Assembly (NCBI RefSeq): GCF_000807925.1
Contig: NZ_JRVC01000001.1
Coordinates: forward strand, 186,001-250,000
Length of the DNA stretch: 64,000 nt
DNA from: Novosphingobium subterraneum
GTDB taxonomy: Bacteria; Pseudomonadota; Alphaproteobacteria; Sphingomonadales; Sphingomonadaceae
Direction: 5' to 3'
Part shown: positions 33,036 to 40,214 of the stretch, one piece after another
Position numbering within the stretch: position 1 is the stretch's first letter
Layout of the letters: each line of letters starts with the position of its first letter
Translations under genes and position numbers: made by a program
The notes under the pieces: model-generated
What the model saw: only the letters and a program-made list of their open reading frames with translations
Database searches by the model: none
What the model was told of the DNA's origin: nothing

Positions 33036-34478
33036 TCAGCCATCATGCAGACCGTAGCGCTTGATCTTGTTGGCCAGGCCCACGCGGGATAGCCCCAGCG
33101 CGTCGGCAGTCTTGCTCTGGTTCCAGCGAAAACGGGTGAGTGCACCTACCACGACCCGTTGCTCCAGACGCTCGACCATCTCCTTGAGTGTGCCGCCTTC
33201 CATTTCCGCCTGCTGGCCGACATCCGGGGCAACAACGAGATTATCAAACACGGCCGAAAGGTTACGCTCTGTAATGTAACCACCATTTTCAGCCAGCGCC
33301 ACCGCGCGCCTGATCTCGCTTTCCAGTTCCCGGACATTGCCTGGATATTGATGAGCCTGCAGCCTGTCGAGCGCACTCTGCGTAATGCCAATTACCCTGC
33401 GGCCGACTACTCCGGCATATTTCTCGATGAAGAAATCTGTAAGAACAGGAATATCCTCCCGCCTGTCTCGCAGCGCCGGGATGCTCAGCGAAAAGCCTTT
33501 GAGACGATAATACAGGTCACGCCGAAATTCGCCTTTTTCGACCATTTCCAGAAGCGGCCGGTTCGACGCCGCAATGATCCGGACATTGGCATGCAACAAC
33601 TTGTCCGACCCTAGCGGTTTAACCTCGCCATTCTGAAGGAAGCGCAGCAGGCTGACCTGGAAACTCGGCGAAACATCTGAAATTTCGTCAAGGAACACCG
33701 TTCCGCCATCTGCGGCACGGAACAGCCCAAGCCGGTCTGCGGTGGCTCCGGTGTAAGCCCCCCGCACATGTCCGAACAATTCGGAATGGAGCGTGGAATC
33801 CAGCATACCGCCGCAATTCTGTACATGGATCGGAGAATCGACACGTGTAGAGTTGAAATGGATCGCTCGCGCCAGCAGTTCCTTGCCCGTCCCGGTGTCG
33901 CCCTCGATGAGGACTGGCAGATCGGTAACCGCCGCCTTGCGCGCTTCAACGATCAAATCAGCCATCTTGGCGCTGGCATAAACGAGCTTCTCGAATTGCG
34001 AGTAACCGCCCTTGACTGACATATCCACGCGTTCCTCGAAGATCTGGTCATCGACCGAAATCTTCAGTTCACGCGAAAGAAGGCGATGGCGTCGCGAAAG
34101 TTCGTTCATTTCCAGGCTGCGCTTTACCATGAGCGCAATCTGATGAGGTGTTAGCGGCTTGAACAGATAGAGATAGGCGGCAGAGCGACGGACTGCCTCG
34201 CTGTCAGCTTCGTCGCGATTCTGCGAAGAGACCGCAATTCGACAAACCCCCGGATGTGACACGCGCGCGCGTGTCAGTATGTTGTCCTGGGCATCGTCCA
34301 CCGTGTCGAGATCGCAAAGCAAGAGGTGTACTTCGATGTCGTTGAGCCGCTCCTGCGCGGCCTTGCCGTCCTCAGCTATGACCAGCCGGTAATCTGCTCG
34401 CTCCTTCAGCCCAGCTCGCGCCGCGCTGATCAGCGCATCGTCGCGCGAAACAACAAGGATCGTCAATTCCCCGGCCAA
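33036..34478 (-). CDS. NtrC-family sigma-54 activator (HupR/HoxA-like)
   Basis: About 480 residues. Start set at TTG 34478, six bases after a perfect GGAGGT; an upstream TTG at 34508 would swallow that site. Receiver domain (residues 1-125, LLLCDLD with the phospho-acceptor Asp and FKPLTP switch Lys), AAA+ domain (GDTGTGKELLARA, the sigma-54 contact loop GAYTGA, Walker B VFLDEISD) and a Fis-type helix-turn-helix (SKTADALGLSRVGLANKIKRYGL). Probable activator of the hydrogenase promoter at 32611-32626. No sensor kinase is adjacent; HoxA/HupR proteins can act unphosphorylated. Confidence 0.9.
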   Translation of the reverse strand: MAGELTILVVSRDDALISAARAGLKERADYRLVIAEDGKAAQERLNDIEVHLLLCDLDTVDDAQDNILTRARVSHPGVCRIAVSSQNRDEADSEAVRRSAAYLYLFKPLTPHQIALMVKRSLEMNELSRRHRLLSRELKISVDDQIFEERVDMSVKGGYSQFEKLVYASAKMADLIVEARKAAVTDLPVLIEGDTGTGKELLARAIHFNSTRVDSPIHVQNCGGMLDSTLHSELFGHVRGAYTGATADRLGLFRAADGGTVFLDEISDVSPSFQVSLLRFLQNGEVKPLGSDKLLHANVRIIAASNRPLLEMVEKGEFRRDLYYRLKGFSLSIPALRDRREDIPVLTDFFIEKYAGVVGRRVIGITQSALDRLQAHQYPGNVRELESEIRRAVALAENGGYITERNLSAVFDNLVVAPDVGQQAEMEGGTLKEMVERLEQRVVVGALTRFRWNQSKTADALGLSRVGLANKIKRYGLHDG

Positions 34479-34633
34479 ATGCACCTCCCAACATGCAGCG
34501 GACCGCAACTGCTACTGCCAGTCGCGACCGATGTGCAAGGAAAGTTTGCATTTCGCCTGCTAACTTAACAATGAAATGTGCTTGGAGGCTGGTAACAGGC
34601 GCTGTCGCTTGCGCAATTTCCGCGTGGATGCAG

Positions 34634-35899
34634 TTAATGGCCGCCCAGAACCCGCTTCTTGAGCGAATGGAGCGCAAACCACACGGATCCCAGGACCGGC
34701 AGCACCAGCAAAGCGATCGCAACTTCCGGATCAACCCAGTCAAAGTGATGGGACGCACCCTTTATGGCATACCCTAGCAGGCCGATGGCATAATAACTCA
34801 CGGCCACTACTGAGAGGCCCTCGACGATCTGCTGCAAGCGCACTTGCATCGTCGTGCTGCGCTCCATCGATCGAAGCAGCTTCGCGTTCTGGTTCTCGAT
34901 TCGCGTCTCGATGCGGGCGCGCAGCAGTTCGGAGATTTGGCGCGCACGCCGTGTCAGCTGGCGTTCGCGCTCAGTCAAGGCGGCGCAGGTGCGCGCTGCT
35001 GGCAGGAAGCGGCGTTCAGTGAAGTCGACGAGCGAAGCGAACCCACGGATCGGTTCCGGAGCAAGTTGTGCGAGCCTCTCTTCCACCAGACGCGAATAGG
35101 CTGCGGTAGCGTTCATGCGATAGCCGATTGACGTGGCAATGGTCGAAAGTTCCAGGCTGAGGTCAGACAATTGCGCCAGCAAATCATCGTCAGAGGCCAC
35201 CGAGGACGTTACGGCCTTGGCAAGTGCGGCCAATTCGCGTTCGGCCGCGTCCAGCCTTGGCCAGGCCTCTTGTGCCACCGGCAGCCCCAAGAGCGCCTTG
35301 TTGCGGTAATTCCCAAGCTCCTGCAATTGCTGCAGTTGCCGGGTGAGATCACTCCGGTCGACTTCCCCGGCTGACACCACAAGGCGCCCCCGGCCATCGG
35401 GGTGAATGCGAAAATCCGACCAGATACGCACTCCCCCGGAGAGGCCGCATGACACAAGCTCGCTGCGATTGAAATCAACCGCCGGCAATGCCCTCTCGAC
35501 TTCGGCTTCGTCGCCACCAACCCAGATCGATGTCGCGCGAATGATTGCGCCCGGCAGGGTTTCCGCCCAGTCAATGGCCTCGCCCACCGAAGAGTCCAGT
35601 CCGGGGTCGAGCAAAACTTCGATGGCGCGTTCCGGACAAAACACTGTCAGCGTCGAACCTTCGCTCTGTCGCTCCCATGTAAAGGAGACGTCGCCAAAGA
35701 GTGCACCTGACAGGTGGCGCGGATTCTCTTCATCCGATTGGCTTCCGCACAGAGCGGACAAGACTGAGCGCTCCGCCTCACGCTCGCCAGGCCCAACCTC
35801 AAGCACCCACTGGAACACTGCGACCGGCAGTTGCAACAGCGGCCAGCGACGCAAATGCATTTCGCTGACAACTTGCCGCCGCAACTCATGTTCTCGCAT
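34634..35899 (-). CDS. DUF3422 family membrane protein
   Basis: 421 residues. Large N-terminal soluble part, a central coiled-coil region (about 180-330, with ERERQLTRRARQISELLRARIETRIENQNAKLL-type heptads) and two C-terminal membrane helices (YYAIGLLGYAIKG; VAIALLVLPVLGSVWF). This is the DUF3422 pattern, known in proteobacteria but without defined function. Same strand as the activator gene and 155 bp upstream of it. Link to the hydrogenase is positional only. Confidence 0.82.
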   Translation of the reverse strand: MREHELRRQVVSEMHLRRWPLLQLPVAVFQWVLEVGPGEREAERSVLSALCGSQSDEENPRHLSGALFGDVSFTWERQSEGSTLTVFCPERAIEVLLDPGLDSSVGEAIDWAETLPGAIIRATSIWVGGDEAEVERALPAVDFNRSELVSCGLSGGVRIWSDFRIHPDGRGRLVVSAGEVDRSDLTRQLQQLQELGNYRNKALLGLPVAQEAWPRLDAAERELAALAKAVTSSVASDDDLLAQLSDLSLELSTIATSIGYRMNATAAYSRLVEERLAQLAPEPIRGFASLVDFTERRFLPAARTCAALTERERQLTRRARQISELLRARIETRIENQNAKLLRSMERSTTMQVRLQQIVEGLSVVAVSYYAIGLLGYAIKGASHHFDWVDPEVAIALLVLPVLGSVWFALHSLKKRVLGGH

Positions 35900-36076
35900 A
35901 GCCTCATTCCCCGCCAGTGGATTCCGGGCCAGACCTATTCAAACAAGCGCGAAGCCGCAATGCCGGTAAAATCGATCTCGGCTAGCTGCCATCGGACATG
36001 GCCGCAACAATGGGCAGCTATCCCTCGTTCACTCCCCAAAACCTGCCGTTCCGGACCGTCCAACAAAGTTGCCGCT

Positions 36077-36574
36077 TCAATCTTTGATCGGCCCATATGT
36101 CAACGGGTCCCTGGTCCAGGATGGACCGAGGTGGAAATCTTCGCTTGCCGACGGTACCGGGCCATCAGGTTGGGAGGCGACATAAGGAGGGCAGGGCGGC
36201 TCCACCTCTGCCTTCGTTCGCAGGACTTCGCCCATTGCACCCGCCCTTCCGCGGAGAATGCGGACCAGCCACGACAGGGACAGGAGCATAACGCCAGCTC
36301 CTCGCCCAGCGAGGCAGTAATAGAGGCAACGCTGGTAATCGTCGCAGTCCGCCGAAAGAATGCCTGCCAGCCTTACCTTTGCCCCGGGTGTCTTTCTCTG
36401 GACCGCCTCCAGCACCTCGAGCAGTTCCTGCGCCGCGTAGTAGGCGTCGAAGGGCTCGACGCCCAGGCTGGCATTTGCCACCATTCGCATGGTCGGCAAG
36501 ATCTCCTCTTCGACGGCGGCATCCATCAAGGTGACCTCGGGATCGAATTTGCCAAGATCGAATGAGGTACGCAT
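36077..36574 (-). CDS. Hypothetical protein, 165 aa
   Basis: Not recognised. From ATG 36574 with GGAGAAAGCG ahead. Features: acidic helical N-terminus (MDAAVEEEILPTMRMVANASLG), a segment CDDYQRCLYYCLAGRG with three cysteines, one hydrophobic stretch (VMLLSLSWLVRIL), and a Pro-rich tail. 154 bp upstream, on the same strand, lies the P-loop-like gene, so the two may be co-expressed. The reading frame has good codon bias, so I consider it a real gene. Confidence 0.55.
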   Translation of the reverse strand: MRTSFDLGKFDPEVTLMDAAVEEEILPTMRMVANASLGVEPFDAYYAAQELLEVLEAVQRKTPGAKVRLAGILSADCDDYQRCLYYCLAGRGAGVMLLSLSWLVRILRGRAGAMGEVLRTKAEVEPPCPPYVASQPDGPVPSASEDFHLGPSWTRDPLTYGPIKD

Positions 36575-36728
36575 CGCTTTCTCCTTCGACACTCCGACTG
36601 CGTATGTGCCGGACCAAGGTCAATGAGCGATCGAAGGGGTCTTCGATGCAGTCCGAAGCGAGGGGAGGGCGGCCCTTTGGTGGACACCGTTTGCTCGACC
36701 TCCCGCCGCAGCGCACGCCGATGAAGGA

Positions 36729-37358
36729 TCAGGCATCGACAAGCCGCATTCCCGGGCAGTCCTCGATCACCTGCGGCCGCCATTCGCCGCGATCGGGGTG
36801 CTTGATCCAGATCTGGTCGGGCTTGTACTCCTCGCCATCGAGGAATTTCTCGCGGAAGGCCTCCCAGGTCTGCGATTCTGACATCAGGCGTTCGCAGAAA
36901 TGCACCTCGTCGCTGACGGCGATGAACAGGCGCCTGAGCAGGTCGGGCGCCTGGGACAGGTCCACCACGCAGCTGTCGAAGCGGGTGGCGAAACTGGCCA
37001 TCTGGTCGCGCAACCTGTCGAGAATATCGCCGACGCTGTCATAGCAGGTGAGCGCCAGCAGCACCTCTTCTTCGCATGCATCATAGGGGTGCCGCTGTTC
37101 CCGCAGGTCCAACAGGCAGAGTCGCGGAAGGGCTTCCTGCCGTAGCCATACTCCAGCGGGCCATGCGCCGAAGATCAGCGATGCGTCACCCAGCGTCTCG
37201 AAACCACGACCGAGATTCTTGCGGCCGAGCATTTGGGTGTTGCCCAGATCGATGGCCAGAATTGCCTCCTTTGCACGCAGCTTGTCGGCGATGATTTCGG
37301 TGGCAACGCTGGTAACACCGGTGCCGCCGGCAATGCTCTGGACTGAGATTATGCGCAT
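36729..37358 (-). CDS. ParA/MinD-like protein with degenerate P-loop
   Basis: 209 residues. Starts MRIISVQSIAGGTGVTSVATEIIADKL, the shape of a ParA/MinD/BcsQ deviant Walker A strand-loop-helix, but the loop reads GGTGVTS and lacks the two lysines needed for ATP. A later DSCVVDLSQAPD resembles the ParA switch strand. So a ParA-like fold that may not hydrolyse ATP, or a diverged regulator. It follows a transposon-cut unknown gene with 60 bp between. Function unknown; pilus-locus CpaE-type relatives also show such loss. Confidence 0.55.
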   Translation of the reverse strand: MRIISVQSIAGGTGVTSVATEIIADKLRAKEAILAIDLGNTQMLGRKNLGRGFETLGDASLIFGAWPAGVWLRQEALPRLCLLDLREQRHPYDACEEEVLLALTCYDSVGDILDRLRDQMASFATRFDSCVVDLSQAPDLLRRLFIAVSDEVHFCERLMSESQTWEAFREKFLDGEEYKPDQIWIKHPDRGEWRPQVIEDCPGMRLVDA

Positions 37359-37418
37359 TTGTTGATCCTCCTCGTGAATGTGGACTTGTGGGGATGTGTA
37401 ATTGTGGGTCTGTGGGCG

Positions 37419-38060
37419 TCAGAGGCCGAAAGTGCAGATCGCGTAGCCGGGCGGCGCGAGGCGCTCGATCCGCGACCAGAAGGTGCTTTCCCCATTGGGC
37501 GCACGCCGGTTGGTCGGCACCGCAATCTCTGCCATGGGGCCGCGAACCTCGATCACCGTGCCGCAGTTGCTTTCGTCGCCGATCGCCAGGTTCCGCTGGA
37601 ACTCCGCGATCCGCTCGCTCGCTGCCTCGAACCGCTCTTCGACCGCGGCAATCCGGCGCTCTTCCTCGTCGACGACCGCAGCGGCATCGGCAACGGTCGG
37701 CAGTCGATCCGGGTGAAACAGGTAAATCGCCGTGGTGTTGGACAGGCCGCCGAACAAACGCCCCATCACCTGGCTCCCGATATCGCCGGACCGTGAAATC
37801 TCCGAATTATCCATCAGGAGAGACACGAACCCCACCAGCGGCTCGCCTCCGCTGCCGTCGCAGATCGCCACTTCACCGCGCCATTGATGACGATACCCGG
37901 TGGGTCGGGTCAGGTGGGCAATGACGCGGTTGCGGAACATCCCGGTCCGCAGGTCATCGGCCGGGACGATGGTGCCACCGTGAGCCTCGCAACTTTCTGA
38001 GAAGACCTGCTGGCTACGGCGCGTGACAATCATGGCGTCGGTATTGCCGCGCTCCTTGAA
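37419..38060 (-). pseudogene. Unknown gene, 5' end cut by Tn3-family transposon
   Basis: The frame runs 214 codons up to the transposon end at 38061 and then another nine codons into the inverted repeat, so the natural N-terminus is missing. Visible: a beta-rich region (GEVAICDGSGGEPLVGFVSLLMDN), an acidic coiled-coil (VVDEEERRIAAVEERFEAASERIAEF) and a conserved-looking end (STFWSRIERLAPPGYAICTFGL). No family recognised. An ATG at 38036 (MIVTRRSQQVF) could allow a shorter protein. Confidence 0.6.
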
Positions 38061-38108
38061 GAGGGCATAGCGTGGGAGGTACGCCAAGCAACGCTAAGGA
38101 CGAACAAT
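38061..38108 (+). repeat. Terminal inverted repeat, left end
   Basis: 48 bp starting GAGGGCATAGCGTGGGAGGT and ending GGACGAACAAT. Longer than the usual 38 bp of Tn3 ends. The same sequence is at 9250-9297. Confidence 0.93.
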
Positions 38109-38130
38109 ACCGGAACGGCGTGCAAGGGCA

Positions 38131-39504
38131 TCACCTGCGGAGGCCGATGATGCCCAGCTCTTGCCACATCCACGTAAAATCATAGGTAGCCATTGGCTCG
38201 CCGACCCCGGATTTTGCTGCGCCATTCTCTATATATTTGAGCCAGTCGGCCACTTTCGCCCGGCCAGCCTTCGTGCGGGCCAGAGCGCGCGGCGTCTTGT
38301 TGCCAAGGGCAGGCACCGCTTCATCAAGCGTTTTGGTATATTCGCGTGTCAGCATATCATGAACGATGCGCTCCATTTCGTCCGGCGGGATATCGAGCGG
38401 CTCTTCCTGCGGAGCGCGGGCGGCGTCATCAGCCATGAACTGGGCCAGAGTCCGGATTTCGGTCATAGGTGTGCTCACGCAATCACCAAGCCATTCGCCC
38501 ATTTGCGCAATCGCTTTCTCCGCACGGGCGGCACTATTGACCTCAACGATCAGTTTGCGTCCCGCCAACTCGACATTGGCGAAGACGGGTGTGCCGTCCT
38601 CCATGGTCGTCACAAAAGCCTGCCCGCCTTTGGCCGTTCGTGGTTTTCTCTCCTTCGTCACCGGCACCAGCCAGTTCCAGAATGTGTCGCTGGCAGGCTC
38701 CAGCCATTGTGCCGCGTTCAGCCTGCGAACCACGCTCTTGCCGATCACGCCCTTGGCCAGGGGGAAGACGATGCGGTGGAACACAAGATCATCGCCATCG
38801 GCGTTGACCATATCCGGCATGGTGCCAGGCATGGCTTTGCCCAGACAATCGAGCAGCCACATGTTCGTGAACATCGGGCCTGATGCCCGTAAAATAGCAT
38901 CCCGGTCGGTCTGGTTTAGTTCGGAGGTGTCCTTTGCATCGTCCGCAAGCCGGCCAAACGCGTCGATCAGTTGTAGGGCGCCATCAGCGCTGAACGGCAA
39001 CAGCGCGCCCGAGATGCCATGGCGACCGTTCACATCGACAACCCGTGCAGCGATCTTGTCCCAGTTGACGAGGGTCTGTGTCGCGCCGTGTTCGCGGACC
39101 GTGACTGGCGCAACATCCCGCAACAGATCACGCAAGGTCATCGACTGACCGGGGACGACCTCGCTAACCTCATAGAGCGACATCATCGTATCCCGCAGCG
39201 CGCGCATATAGGCCTTGTTCGGCGCCTTCTCGTTCCAGCCTCGGCGCTTGAGATAGTCATCGACCAGATTGCGACCGTCAGGTTCCAGTTCCTGTGTCAG
39301 CAGATCTTCAAAGGCGCAGCCCCATAGCGGCCCTTGCCAATGATCACCGATGATCTCGAATATGGCGTCGGGTTCGAGGCCGGTCGCTTCACATGCCGGA
39401 CCGAGATGCGCGGACAGCATTTCATCCATCGCCTCGTCCCACGGAGCACGATCCGCATATTTCATCAGCCCGGACAGATCGTGAGCAGATTTCAATCTGG
39501 ACAT
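38131..39504 (-). CDS. Tn3-associated passenger protein with MbcA/ParS-like C-terminus
   Basis: 457 residues, unknown function. The main part is alpha/beta with no catalytic motif I know. Near the C-terminus, PALGNKTPRALARTKAGRAKVADWLKYIEN resembles the toxin-binding domain of MbcA/ParS/Xre antitoxins (PALGGKTPxE...). It lies between the left transposon end and tnpR, with its start 0-1 bp from the tnpR stop, so it shares the tnpR promoter and res control. A cut copy is at 9320-10399. Could be an orphan antitoxin-like or maintenance factor; no toxin partner is seen. Confidence 0.75.
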   Translation of the reverse strand: MSRLKSAHDLSGLMKYADRAPWDEAMDEMLSAHLGPACEATGLEPDAIFEIIGDHWQGPLWGCAFEDLLTQELEPDGRNLVDDYLKRRGWNEKAPNKAYMRALRDTMMSLYEVSEVVPGQSMTLRDLLRDVAPVTVREHGATQTLVNWDKIAARVVDVNGRHGISGALLPFSADGALQLIDAFGRLADDAKDTSELNQTDRDAILRASGPMFTNMWLLDCLGKAMPGTMPDMVNADGDDLVFHRIVFPLAKGVIGKSVVRRLNAAQWLEPASDTFWNWLVPVTKERKPRTAKGGQAFVTTMEDGTPVFANVELAGRKLIVEVNSAARAEKAIAQMGEWLGDCVSTPMTEIRTLAQFMADDAARAPQEEPLDIPPDEMERIVHDMLTREYTKTLDEAVPALGNKTPRALARTKAGRAKVADWLKYIENGAAKSGVGEPMATYDFTWMWQELGIIGLRR

Positions 39505-40074
39505 TCAGGCAGGCCTTTCCACGCCAAGGCGGCGCATTTCGCGATAGATGGTGGATCTGCCGATGCCGAGTTGCCGTGCTGCCTCTGTCGGCGAGATACG
39601 GGCTTCGACCAGTTTGATGGCCGCATCCACCTTGGACATGTCGAGCGGCTGACGGCCAGGCTGCTTGCCCTTGGCGCGTGCAGCGGCGATCCCATCGCGG
39701 GTCCGCTCAGAGATTAGCCGCCGCTCGAAATGGGCGATAGCTCCGAACACATGGAAGATGAGTTCGCCGGCGGCCGACGAGGTGTCGATTTTTTCCTCAA
39801 GACTCAGGAGGGCGATGCCTTGGCTGCGCAAAGTTTCGACTGTGGCGAGCAGTTCAGTCAGCGAACGCCCAAGCCGATCGAGGCGGACCACGGCGAGCGT
39901 GTCACCCTTGCGGGCATAGGCGATCAGTTCGGCCAGTCCAGGCCGCTCCATGCTTTTTCCCGATATTACATCGGTGAACACCTTGATGGCGCCGGCATTC
40001 TCCAGTCGCATGGTCTGGCCCGCCACATCCTGATCGCCGGTGCTGACGCGGGCGTAGCCCAGAATGCCGCCCAT
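39505..40074 (-). CDS. tnpR: Serine resolvase TnpR (third transposon)
   Basis: 189 residues: ILGYARVST with catalytic Ser, RLDRLGRSLTELL, FERRLISERTRDGIAAARAKGKQPGR and a C-terminal helix-turn-helix (ISPTEAARQLGIGRSTIYREMRRL). Divergent from tnpA with the res region between them, the classic Tn3 (not Tn21) layout. Followed directly by the passenger gene. Confidence 0.94.
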   Translation of the reverse strand: MGGILGYARVSTGDQDVAGQTMRLENAGAIKVFTDVISGKSMERPGLAELIAYARKGDTLAVVRLDRLGRSLTELLATVETLRSQGIALLSLEEKIDTSSAAGELIFHVFGAIAHFERRLISERTRDGIAAARAKGKQPGRQPLDMSKVDAAIKLVEARISPTEAARQLGIGRSTIYREMRRLGVERPA

Positions 40075-40095
40075 CTATCGTGTCTCCCAAACGGT

Positions 40096-40207
40096 CGTTC
40101 TGTGGACGCTCTGAAGGGCGACCGCTTCACCCCGCCCATAGCCGTCCACATACTATGTCTCTTTACTCATGGCTGTCCATAGGCGCAGTTGACCTTTTGT
40201 GGACGGG
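40096..40207. other. res region between tnpR and tnpA
   Basis: Several copies of GTCCAC / GTGGAC (40110 area, 40143-40150, 40169 area TGTCCATA, 40198-40203 TGTGGACG) occur as inverted pairs in the divergent gap, as expected for resolvase subsites that also regulate both genes. Exact subsites not resolved. Confidence 0.6.
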
Positions 40208-40214
40208 AATCGGC

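Noticed and set aside
36729..37358. RepA (ParA) partner for the repC-like gene
   Set aside because: At 209 residues it is half the size of RepA, lacks the Walker A lysines and lies on the opposite strand, separated by a transposon.
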